Assembly (NCBI GenBank): GCA_951799425.1
Contig: OX637397.1
Coordinates: 1,054,001-1,118,000 of the forward strand
Source: Ilex aquifolium
Lineage: Eukaryota; Streptophyta; Magnoliopsida; Aquifoliales; Aquifoliaceae
Length of the DNA stretch: 64,000 bases
Direction: 5' to 3'
A program made the position numbers and the translations under genes. Each line of letters begins with the position of its first letter. The first letter of the stretch is position 1. The notes beneath the pieces were generated by a model. That model searched no databases. It was not told where the DNA came from and saw only the letters and a list, made by a program, of their open reading frames with translations. Below, one piece after another: positions 9,044 to 21,200 of this stretch.

Positions 9044-11999
9044 ATGAATGATGGATCTGTTGATATAATTTACCAACCAATGAAGAATCCTAGACAAGGT
9101 GGGTTTAGAGCCACCCTCTTCATTTTTGGTAAGTAATCACTCACCATCCTTAACCATTGAATACAGTTTCCGAGAAACGAAGAAATCTTAATTTGTTAAT
9201 CAAAGTTTTGGACAATCATCACCGTCGTATTTCATGTTTGAAAACATTGCAGCAATGATGTGTCTGGATAACATAGGCTTTGTGGCAAACATGGTAAGCC
9301 TAGTTCTGTACTTACTTTTCGTCATGCACTTTGACCTGTCTGGCTCTGCAACCACCACGACAAACTATTTGGGTACTACATTCTTGCTTACACTGGTGGG
9401 AGGCGTCATATCTGACACCTACATGAATCGTCTCAACACTTGCCTTCTCTTTGACATCATCCAGTTACTGGTAATTTTTCAGTATTTCATCTAGTATTGG
9501 AATGCACTCTGGCGTGGGTTTTTATTTTAATCACACTAGCTTTATGGTTGGATTAACCCTTCATTCAGGGATACATGTTGCTCATCATTCAATCCCATTA
9601 TGGTAAACTGCAACCTGAACCTTGTGGGAAGTCTAGCTGTGTCCATGGAACTAAAGCTTTGCTGTTTTACGCTTCTATTTACTTGTTGGCTCTGGGAGGG
9701 GGTGGGATCAGAGGTACAGTGCCTTCTTTGGGTGCGGATCAGTTCGACCAAAATGACCCAGAGGAACGCAAGCACATAGCCAGCTTCTTCAATTGGTTTT
9801 TGCTTAGTATTACCATTGGGGCTTCAATTGGGGTAACAGTTGTTGTATGGGTAAGTGCAAATGTGGGATGGGATAAGGGCTTCATCATCTCCATTGTCTG
9901 CTCTTTTGTTGGTCTTATTTTTGTTCTACTTGGAAAGCCATTATACCGTGTCCGGGTGCCGGGGGAAAGTGCCTTGCTGAGTGTTTTACAGGTATCTCTC
10001 TCTCTCTCTCTCACGCCCGCACACGCACATACACGCACAGTCTCATACACATTTAGCCAGCCAGCTTCAAGTTGAATAAATTATGTCCATACTTGCGATC
10101 AACAAAATAATTTGATGATGATCGATCGATCGTATTCGTTGCAGGTTTTGGTGGCAACAGCAAGGAACTGGGCGGTACAGCTGCCACAGAACTCCCGTGA
10201 ATTATATGAGCTCCGTGGCTCTGAGTCTGCTTCAGCTTCTTCACGCATCCCCCACACCAACCAATTCAAGTAGGTTTTCTTATACTTGTGATTTGGGCAC
10301 TAAATATTTTTATCAAAAATGGCTTGAAATCAGCTCATAAATTTGTTGTCCAACACAAAAGAAAGAACCAAATTCGTGCTGGAATTGCACCAAATTGGCA
10401 TGCGCTACTTTCTCATGAAACAAGGCTAAATTGTACTAATGGTCCTTAAAGTTTACCACTAGTTGAACTTAGTCCCTAAACTTTTGATTTCACCAATTTA
10501 CTCCTCAAAATTTTGCACTGAAAATTATCCAAATTTTTTTTTTTTTTTTGCAGGTAGCTATTGATCAAATTTTGGTCAAGAGTTATCCAGATTATTATTT
10601 TACTCATACTTAGATATTACGTGAGAAATTTTATAATAAAAAAATCGTTAGTAATATGGACGATATTTGCTTGAGGGACCACTTAAAAATATCTTCAATA
10701 TTTTAATGACTAAAATGATACAATTGAAATATTTGGGACTAAAAAGAGATAAACTTCATATTTTAGGAACCTCCAGTGTAATTAACCATAATTATTAAAT
10801 GTTGTAAACTACTACATTTGTCTATAAAATACCAAAAATATTTTTAAAGAGATGCAAGTGACAGGCACAATTAGTGTCAAGGATTATATTGACTTAATGT
10901 TTCAATTTTGGGGAAAATTTTGAAATTTTAAGGACTAAAATGCAATGAGTGATAAACCTCAGGGTGCAATTTAGCCCACGAAACAATTTATACTTGATGC
11001 AAAAAATTGAAGTGCTTGATCTGTATTCTCAATTACCTGACCTAACCATTTAAGGGGGTGTTTTTGTTCCCACAAAAATGGTGTAATCCTGACCGGAACA
11101 GAATACTAGACAAAGCTGCCGTTGTTCCCCAAGGCAGCAAGCCATGTAAATGGAGGGTTTGCACGGTGACACAAGTGGAAGAAGTAAAAATTCTAACGAG
11201 GATGATGCCTATCCTTCTGAGCACTATCCTGATGAACACATGCCTAGCCCAATTGCAAACTTTCTCGGTCCAACAGGGGACACTTATGAACACTAAAATT
11301 GGTGTTTTTACAGTGCCGCCTGCGTCGATTCCGGTGATTCCCCTATTGTTCATGTCCCTTCTCATACCTCTATATGAATTTGTGTTTGTTCCAATTGTGA
11401 GGAAATTCACGGGTCACCCCAATGGCATAACCCACCTCCAGAGGGTTGGGATTGGGCTTGTTCTGTCAGCCATTTCCATGGCCATAGCGGGGATAGTAGA
11501 AGTGAAGAGGAGGAATGAACTGGTCCACCACAACCACCGCATTAGCCTATTCTGGCTCTCATTTCATTATGCAATCTTTGGGATCGCAGACATGTTCACC
11601 CTGGTTGGGCTGATGGAGTTCTTTTACAGTGAGGCTCCTGCTGGCATGAGATCTCTCTCCACTTCTTTCTCCTGGCTCTCCCTCTCTATCGGCTACTACT
11701 TGAGCACCATATTTGTAGACATCATTAACTCAGTCACCGCCAAGTTTACTTCGAGCAAGACAGGGTGGCTTGCAGGCCTCGATATGAATAAGAACCATTT
11801 GGAGCTCTTCTATTGGTTCTTGGCAATTCTCAGCATTCTCAACTTTGTCAATTATGTTTTTTGGGCCAAGTGGTACAAGTACAAGAACGATTCAGCTCCA
11901 TTAATTGACGAACAGAAGCTTCTCAGAACCCCTGATCAATCTCCCTCCCCGGCCATCGCTATGAGCTTTATAGCTAATTCTAAACCACAGGAGGCCTGA
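9044..11999 (+). CDS. NRT1/PTR family (NPF) transporter, NPF4-like
   Basis: Five exons keep frame: 9044-9128, 9253-9470, 9569-9991, 10145-10269 and 11102-11999, coding for 582 residues. The start is the first ATG after an in-frame TAG at 9038-9040. The product is a 12-helix major-facilitator protein of the plasma membrane or tonoplast. Family marks are GGGIRGTVPSLGADQFDQ followed by FFNWF, a basic central loop, and the C-terminal block with FYSEAPAGMRSLSTSFSW. NPF members move nitrate, peptides, hormones or glucosinolates with protons. The ExxER/K motif of helix 1, used in proton coupling, is not present: the site reads CLDNIGF. The general sequence recalls subfamily 4, whose members include nitrate and abscisic acid carriers, but the substrate cannot be told. 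Intron 4 holds a TIR transposon. Confidence 0.93.
10424..10977. mobile_element. Mutator-type TIR element in NPF intron 4
   Basis: The 554-bp element begins GGCTAAATTGTAC and ends GTGCAATTTAGCCC, so its ends form an inverted repeat. It is flanked by a 9-bp direct repeat with one mismatch (ATGAAACAA at 10415-10423, ACGAAACAA at 10978-10986). A 9-bp duplication fits the Mutator superfamily. No transposase is encoded. Confidence 0.8.
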
Positions 12000-12582
12000 T
12001 CTGTCAGACAGGTGTTGTGGTTGGTGTATCTCTGTTATTTATGTTGTCATCACATGTCAATTTTTTTTGTCCGAGTGATATATTCACGTCAAAACTGGAT
12101 TAAATGAATCAAGCCTCCTAGCATTAACAAGGCAGAAAATGTTATTAGTAAGTGTTTGCATGCCCATCTATTATTAATGAGTACTAGACTAGACCTGTAT
12201 TTTTTCTAGAATATAAAATTTCTTCTTGTGGATTACAAGTGTTCCCCACTTGTAGTGTGAGTGTCAGTATAACAGCACAATGGTTTCCTTAATCAGAGAT
12301 GAATTAAACCATTATTAAAATCAACTTCTCCGCAGGCCGCGCAGGTCACCAAATCAAAAGGCTCCAAAAATCCGACCCGATTGGCAGTCATGAGGGAGAG
12401 GGACCCTGGCACCCTTAGCTACAATTACAAAATAGCCTAGCTAGCAGTCATAGCAGAATGACCTGATCTGTGAACACAAGTCTTTACATTATACTAATTG
12501 GCAGCGTTCGTTCCAAGGATGCCTAATATTGACCAAACATTACCTCACAAGCCTAAATCACACGTAGGTTTACTTGTTCACT

Positions 12583-12767
12583 AATGCTATTGGGACATAA
12601 TTGAGGGACACAATTTAGAGACATAATGAGTTGTTACCAATGAAATGATAGTAAAATATATTTAATGATAGGTCTCATTGTAGCATTAAATGAATTCATT
12701 ATCATTTTATTTGTGACAACTCATTATGTCCCCAAATTATGTCTCTTAATTATGTCCCAATAGCATT
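12583..12767. mobile_element. Short palindromic MITE (185 bp)
   Basis: The two halves are near-perfect inverted repeats of about 70 bp. The left end reads AATGCTATTGGGACATAAT, and the right end is its reverse complement, ATTATGTCCCAATAGCATT. It is non-coding and can fold into one hairpin. I see no exact target duplication, so the superfamily is open. Confidence 0.8.
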
Positions 12768-12931
12768 GCTCGTGAGAGAATAATGCCAAGGTTGTAAGAA
12801 GTCTTAAGCAAGTTGGTAAATGAAAAGCTAGTAGAAAGAAAGACTATACTAGTTGGCAGAATTTTAATCCATGTCATACCACATCATTATATCTCTATTT
12901 TATGTCCTCATTGTATGTCTCAATAGTCTTA

Positions 12932-13609
12932 TACTCCGTTTGGTACGATGGAAAGTTGGAAGGATGGAAAGTGTGAGGGATAGATAAAACATCATATTTG
13001 GTAAGGAAGGAAAGTAGGAAGGATGGAAAACTGGATGGATTAACTTTCCTTCCAACTCACTAAAATCAATCCCTCCAAAATCAGAAGGAAAGTGGATGGA
13101 AAGTTAATTATTTGTGTTGAGATGTATTTTATTTGTCTATATATCTTTTAACATATACATATATTATATATACATTAATTTCATATAAAAATATAATGAT
13201 AAAATATATATTTTTTAAAAAATTTTAAAAATAAATTTAAAAATAAAAAATAATAATAATAATAATAAAATAAATAATAATAAAAATAAAAATAAACAGG
13301 TCAACTCGCAACTCGACACGACACAATTAGTTAAATGAGTTGAGTTAGGTTTGACTAATGTTCGACACAAACTTGTAATGACTCAACACGAATCTGACAT
13401 GATACGACTCGTTTGTCACCCCTAATCTTCGCCAGCACAAAAAAAAAAAAAAAAAAAAATTTAATCATTTGTATTTTTCATCCATCCAACCAACCAAACA
13501 CAAAAGAAGGAAAGTGTATCATTCCTATTTTTTTTCCTTGAAGGATAGAAAGTGCATCCCTCCTACTTTCCATCCTTCTTACTTTCCATCCTTCGTACCA
13601 AACGGAGCA
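12932..13609. mobile_element. Tourist-like (PIF/Harbinger) MITE, 678 bp
   Basis: The left end TACTCCGTTTGGTACGA and the reverse complement of the right end, TGCTCCGTTTGGTACGA, form an inverted repeat that extends about 40 bp with GGATGGAAAGT repeats. Both flanks show TTA (12929-12931 and 13610-13612), the usual target of PIF/Harbinger elements. The interior carries a fragment with GACACGACAC and GTTTGTCACCCCTA, which resembles the hAT-type MITE family found whole at 29815-30541, so it may be a nested insertion. Confidence 0.8.
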
Positions 13610-13636
13610 TTACTGTACCCACTATATATATGATTG

Positions 13637-13660
13637 GAGGGAGGGAGGGAGGGAGGGAGA
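13637..13660. repeat. (GGGA)n microsatellite
   Basis: About six GGGA units in a row, just right of the Tourist-like element. Confidence 0.85.
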
Positions 13661-15211
13661 GAAGGTTTAATGGCTTTAAGTACATAGTTCTAATTATATA
13701 GTTAACTACATATATAGTACCACTAAGAAACCAGAAGTCCAGAACATCAAAAAACCAACCTTCAATTAAATTAGAAAAAGATCACGTCAACATTGAAACA
13801 AGGGCTCAGAATTTCATGACATAATTCTAACCAGGGAGAAGAACAACCAATGAAGTTCAGTTCATTACCCTTCCCGGGCCCCAAAATTTAAAAAAAAAAC
13901 AAAAGAAAAAAATTAAGGAAAAAATTGGAAACCAACTATGTGGGAATAAAATGTCATCAAATAACAGTGACTCGGATTTTTTATCCTTTCACTCTTTTTG
14001 TAAAAAAAAATGAGATTTGAGCGTCTCATCAAGATGATTGCAATATACAAAACCTCTAATTAATTATGACTAAGTTGTAGGATCAATTGACTCTTATTGA
14101 ACCTCTTAATCTGAGTATTAATAATCTATATCGTACTCACAAAGAGGAGCAAATGTTGGTGCCATTGTTTTTGTCTTTGACACCAAGAGATGATTTTTAA
14201 GGACTTTGTGATTCCATTATCCATTGTCAACCACTTCCCTCAGTTGACGTTGTGACAAATGATCTCAAAGTCTTCCGGTAGCACTTCTCGAGTTAGTTCG
14301 AATATGCGTTGCATTTGTCATGAAAAAAGGTACTGTAAGGCTTTGCGCCCTAAATTAGTGAATGATAATGGCATGATGCTAAGGGATCACAAAATCAATC
14401 ATTTAACACTAAATTAGTGTGATCTCTAGCTATTTTTGAAACAATTCGAGATGTATCTTCACTTTTGACTTATAAATGATTAATCCTTAGAATGTGTTGA
14501 CGATAAGAGAATTTTGTACTATTTAATCAATTGATTAAAATACTTTTGAGACTAGATAACATATTAATTGGATAATATAAACAATTGACATATTATTTTA
14601 ATTATAACAGTATATATCACCTAACATATTATTGTATCAAAAAATTTATTTATTTATTTTTTTAGGTGCCAATCGAATTACTCACTCAAAACCCTATCTA
14701 CCCAAAGGAGCAATATTATTAGGATTTATGCTGACCTAACCACCAAGTAGGGTGGTTCAGTATGGTACTGGTGGACGTTAGAAGTTCGAGGCGTAGAGTT
14801 CACATTGGGGATCGGTGGTTGACCGTTATACTAGTCTAATTAAGTTCATTCTTGAGAGAAGTAATGAACACAATTAGGGACCTCATAATCTCAGGTAAGA
14901 ACCTATCGGGGTGCTCTCTAAGCATTCTCTTTTGTTCCCACTCCTTCATATAATTAGCAAAAAAAAAATTACTAACCTAATTTACTGATCTAATTGATTA
15001 TGAACTTTAGATGAGACTTATTAAATATTAAAACTTAATATTATTTCAATGGTTCACTAAAACCACGTAAAGAATAATTTATTAAAATAAAGAATAATGT
15101 TATTTCAACCTAACGTAAAGCTTTGCCCCAACAGCGTTCTTCTTGTTGGACAGATGCAACGCTGAACGCGAAGCTTGAAGTTGTCTCTCTCTCTCTCTCT
15201 CTCTCAAAAGC

Positions 15212-18200
15212 ATGAAACCTCACTCGGCATGGAGTTGGTCAAAGAACCCCGTCAAGTTCAGGATGTAAGTCCCCACCACTTCCTCTCTTTTACCCTTGTA
15301 ATGAATTTTGTAAGCTGACTATGAAATCTTCATCAATTTCTTGAGAATATCTATGTATAGCATGTACTCTAATCCAATTTGGAACTGCAGTCCAACTGCC
15401 GACAATCTAGTTCCAATTCGTCTGGACATCGAAATTGACGGTCAGAGGTTCAGAGATGCTTTTACTTGGAATCCTTCTGGTAAACGTATTATTAAAGATA
15501 AAGAACGTCAACTGTCTCTTAAATCATGGTCCTAATTCATGGCTAGCTTGATATCTTGCATTTTCTAAGCCACCCGTTTTTATTCTGGTGAATTGTCCCC
15601 TTACATAAATGGATTTTTTTCTTGTATCAAGCTCAAAATTCAACTTTGATGCAATTACTTTCCGGAAAAAAAACTTTTATGTAATTCATCAATAAGAGAG
15701 AAATCCCTTAAATGAGTTGTCCGTAGATGTAGATTTTATGGGTTGAACCACATTATATCATTTTGTTCTTCTTGTTCTTCGTTTATCTCTTCTTTCTTCT
15801 CTATATCTGTTTGGCATATTTTGGATGGTGGGCATGCCAAAGTCCGAATGGACTTAGATTCCAAACACTTATGACCTTACCTAATTAAATTGGCGTGAGG
15901 TTCTAAAATCGTGGTTGTTCACGCGATTGAAATAAAGTGTAAGGCTACCTCTAGATTCTTTTCTCGCCTTGGAGATCAAAGACTAACAATTTCCTTTGCA
16001 GCAATCAAATGAACTAAGAATTAAAAATAGACTGGAATTGGAAAAAAGAATGTAATTTAAACGATTAAGAGAAACTTCTGTATGAACCACTGTACTTGAA
16101 ATTAAATGGAAAGAAGATCACCGGAGTGACACTTATAGAGTAAAAACAAATGAACAAAAATAAACTAAACAGTGCAGATGAAGACTCTGTTATGTTGTTT
16201 GTATATGTTGACCGAGAGATCTCTTTTTTGTAGTCTATGTCTTTATAATTATAGGCACCTAGGCCGTTACTCTTAGCTGTTGGAGTAATCTTTTTCAGCC
16301 ACGAATCCAGTACTCATGGCATTGTGCATTGAACCGTCTGCAACCGTTAACTCATGATGTCACATCTGTCACGTCTCTTCGTTATTCAAGATCCATGAAG
16401 ACCTTTTCTCTTAACCATCTTATCTTCCTTGGACCTTCTCTGACTTAATTCTAGCCGTTGGAACTTGCCATGTGTCGTTATCAGATTTTTCAATATTTGA
16501 GTGTAACATTGTCCACCCAAAAACAACGCGATGATATGCTTCACCTCTAAAGTGTCGTTTTGGTTCATTGAATTTGAACTGCTACCACCTTAATTCCTTT
16601 GCTTAGTTGCCACCTCAATATTGGCCACACTGCTCAGCGAATGCAGTTCAGCTTCCACGTGTAGACTCTCAACCTTCTTCCGTCCTTTCAAATCTACGAG
16701 AAACGGTTGGTACGCGATTCGTTCATATCTTCTCATCATTACGACGATTCGCTTATTGTGCATATATATTTCTTCTTCAGACTTTATTTTTGTCATCAGC
16801 CTGTTCTTCAACCCTTCTTTGTCTTACAATGACGATTTTTCATGCTAATTCTCTTCAAGAAGCGCTTGGAAAGGTTTCTTATCCTAAAATCAACCATCAT
16901 GCTTTCATTTTTGAATTTGGCACTTTTCCATTGGTGATGGGTCTTGGTCTCGCTTTCACTGTATTTCCTCCGATCGCCATTCACCGACTATATCCTGCCT
17001 CTCATGAACTTTGTTCTAGAACCCCGTTCGTGCATGGAAGACTCCTTCAGAATGGATATCGTGGGTCCCACATGTTAAAGCGGCGAAAGGCCGCTTATGA
17101 CAACATTTGAGCATCACAATGTCATAGACATTAGCACCATCAACATTTTTTTTTTGATAAGAAATAAAAAATTTTATTAACATAACATAACCTATATATC
17201 ACATGAAGCTTGTCATTCCAATAAAATTACAAACAGTGGGATTCCTTTGAATTCTTTAGTAATTGATATTTGATGCATCGACTGATGCTAATAAATAAAT
17301 ATAATCCCATAAACCTTGCCCACACTCAACTCAATTTTCAAAGATTCTTGCAATTCTTTCCTTCCAAATAACCGACAAAATAGCAATAATGACACAAGTC
17401 ACACAACTTCAAAGTGTCTTTTCTTTATCACTCCTCCCAACACCTATGAAATCTTCAACAAATAAAGATGTAGCTGAACCACCCAATTCACAAGACCAAT
17501 GAAATCTGGTCTATGGTGAACAATGTCTTTCACTTTCATTGTGGCATGATGGATCCGACTGTTTATGACTTCTCTGCCCCCCTCGCCTCTCATGTTCTGG
17601 TTTCAAAATTTCTTTTTCGAACCACTTCATTTGTTAGTCATTGCTGGAAAATCTGTGTCAAAAAAAAAAAAATTTCTTCGATCATCTTTGCCACATGTTT
17701 TTCTGCCATGGTCTTCTTTTCTCCCTTTGGTTATATTCCTCCACATCCTCTTTTTTCAAAGTTCACATGTCATCTCACGACATTGATCCTATCAATAGTC
17801 TCACCAATACGTTTCTTATTATTTCTCAGAGACACCTTTCAAACTCTGTTTCTCGGCATTCCTACGTTCTGAGTGATTCACTTATAATCTCATTCTTAAA
17901 TTTCTCTTCCTTTCTTGTTCTTCTATTCCTATCATTGGAGGATTTGTTATCAATTTCACCCAAATTGTTTGTTGCCAGTTAAGTTCCAGTATTTTCACCA
18001 AAGTCATATTGGCGCCTTTAAATCAATTTTTTGTTGGTGGTTGTGAACGGTTTCACCCATTTTAAAAGTTGTTATCAACTTCATTATTTGATGGTGGTTA
18101 TCAGCTTCACCATTTCAATTCACACAGTTGTGATAAGCCTCACCAATTTCAATGCAGTTGTCAACCAACTCATTAAGACCACGTCAGTCAATTTGGACAA

Positions 18201-21200
18201 ACTCAAGACGATTTCGTATCACAGTCAAGTTGAACACTTTACTGCAACTTTTTGTGTGCCAATTTGAGTGGGAATACTAAAGATAAAGAAAGTAATCTGT
18301 TGCCCAAACCATGGACTTAATTGATGGCTTGATATCTTGCATTATACCATCCAGACATGTTCATTGTAATGAATAGTCACCTTTATAAATGGGTGTTTTT
18401 CTTGTATCAAGCACACAATTCGACTATAATGCAATCTATCAATATAAGAGGAAGTCCTTATGGATATTGTGTCCGTGGATGTGTTCGTTGTGTTCTTCTT
18501 CTTGTTCAATTATCTCTTTTCTATCTTATGACACAAATTTTAACACGTACAAGTGTATGTCCATATGTGTGTGCGTTCGCGTGTGTGTGTACATTCCCGC
18601 TTTTGTTCTGCATTTAATGCATCCAAATAGTTAAGGCACTAGGGAGGTTGGGTGCAAATTTATGGTAGCAAAAGCCCACATGCGTACCTTCTTATACTAA
18701 AGACTGACTATACCCATACTATTACAACCTGGTTTCTTGACTCAAGCAATAATTTCAAACTTTTGGTCTCATGAGATTACATAGCTAAGTCAGCGACATC
18801 TCAGATTGAGGATACCCTCATTACAGAGGACATCACTCGTGACTTTATGTGCTTCAAAATTCTCTTATGTAAACATTGCAATGTGGGTGGAAGTAACCCC
18901 TTCGATTATAATATTTACTTTCCTTTTCTCTTTTTCCTTTCCTAAAGTACACAATGTATAAGTTTTAGTTAATATTATGCTGTGTATATATTTGGTTTCC
19001 CTAAGCGATCTCCCTTCCCATTGTAGAATTTTTGCCATGATTCATGAATAAAAAACTCATTGTTGCAGACGCTGGATAAGCTGCATTACAGCCATATGTG
19101 TGTTTTGTTGATTGAGATATATCAAATTATTCTTGCAGATCCTATGAACTAATTGCATTTGTTTTAACTTGTATAGACCCAGATTCAGAGGTAGTAGTGT
19201 TTGCAAAAAGAACAGTAAAAGACTTAAAGCTTCCTCCGGCATTTGTTACGCAGATTGCTCAGTCCATTCAAGTAAGTGAAAAAAAAATCAGCTGATTGCT
19301 GGTGTTGCCTCGTTGTGAATTACACTTATCTTATTGATTTATCTTTTCTTTGGTTCCACGTCAATCAATTGTAGATAGTGGGCAGAAAAAGCTCCTTTGG
19401 ACTAAAGTTTAGGGCTCGCTTTATTGGACTTCTTAAATTAGATTAATGTACATCTCAAGAGTTCATGTAAGCCTATTTACTGTACTAGAAATAACATCTG
19501 AATACAAAGACATTTCACATCCATAAAATCTATAATTCTTTGGACCGATTTAAACTTTGCTTCTTTTTTTTAATGAACCCAAAAGTTTCATGTCCTATTG
19601 ATGTAATTATTTTTATTTGTGTAACTTTGCCAATGCACTCATGTGGGAAAAAAAGTTGACACTTAGGCAGCCTATCAAAGAATGATTGCTCACATGGAAC
19701 CATGTCAATGCCTCTCTCTTTCTTGATGTGAACTCCCAATCTCTCCCTCTCCCTCTCCCTCTCCCTCTCCCTCTCTTTAACACTTCAATTGTAAAAATCC
19801 ACCCACTTGAGCACCAAACGACTACAATGACCGCCACAGTCAAATAAACCGACCCCCCCAGCCCCCAGGAGAAACCACTTACTGCCCCGCACTCCTATTG
19901 TCGAAACCACCAATTTTCTCTCTCATCTGTGTGTGCGAGCATGCGCAATCCCATTTTTCAGACCTACAGCCGATGCAACTCCCAAATGGTCATGTCCATT
20001 TACCCAAAACCATAATCTGATCTTTTGCACTCACAAACAAAGCTTCAATTCCATCAATCAGTTGACGAATCAAAGTCCCATGCCAAGCACTCTCTTCTTC
20101 CGGTATAAAGGCAAGCTTTCAAAGCTCAAACCTAAAGACGGAGACATCATTAATTTCATAAGTGCGCACGACAATGGAATTACAACTGATGGATCAGATT
20201 TGAGGTTCCACTATGCGTGTTTATGATATCTATACTTAAGAGATGTGGTGATGATTATGGGTCTTCTCTAATGGGTGGTCATCGTGTTGAAATATGATGG
20301 AGTTGGATACAAATAATGCAATGACTTTGGTTAATACATGATGTTGTGAAGATTAACGATGAAGTTTGGTGGCGGTTGTTGCTTTTTCGTGTTGTATGTT
20401 TGTTTTACAAAGATAGAGAATGAGTGAGCATGAGAGAGAGACCGAGAGAGAGGGAGAGAGCTGGAAACCTTCAAATATGATATGGAAGTCCAAGGCCCCT
20501 TTTTAAAGTTTCAAGTATTTGCATTGTTATTTACACATAAGAACGCAACACTTGTGATGTGCTCCAAAAGATAAGACCATCACATTGTCTATACTTTCAA
20601 TGATACATTCTCTGCAAGAGTGGGGAGGTATGTATGGACCATTTATTCTTACGTTATCCCTTTGTTATTAAATTACGGAACATGTTTTTGGCTATAATTG
20701 AGCTCCCTTGGGTGACTCCAAGGAATTGTGTGTCGCTCTCTGGTATTAATTTCTAAGGCTTTAGACTAAATGACAAAGCCAAGAGCTTATGGAGAGGTGT
20801 GGTATTAGCATTGGTCTAGATAGTTTAGTTGGAAAGAAATGCGGGGATTTCTTATGAGAAGGTCTCCTTGGAAGATTTTTGGGATGAAGTATCATTCAAG
20901 GAATCTCTTTGAGCTCCCACAATAAAAGAATTTGAAGGATTTCACTCTTATAGATTAAGGATCATTGGGGTAAAGTGTACTCCCAATTTTGACTACTTAA
21001 AGCATCCTTGTCCTCTCATATACTTTTCCACCTTTATCATTAGTAACGTTTCCCCCTTTTCCTAGCAACATGATTAAAGACAAAGAGAGAGGGGGAGGAG
21101 GAGGGGGGGAAGAGAGAGCTATTGTGATGGTTTCCAATAAAGGAGTTGCTCAATATGTATAAACCGGTAGGTTGGGACGGAGCCAAGAATTGACTTCTAG

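Larger units (their letters stand above)
12000..15211. other. Spacer between the NPF and BSH genes
   Basis: No gene was found. The first 200 bp probably hold the NPF 3' UTR. Two inverted-repeat elements lie at 12583-12767 and 12932-13609. A GGGA array at about 13637-13660 and AT-rich tracts fill the rest. A (TC)n tract at 15184-15205 leads directly into the BSH start codon. Confidence 0.55.
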
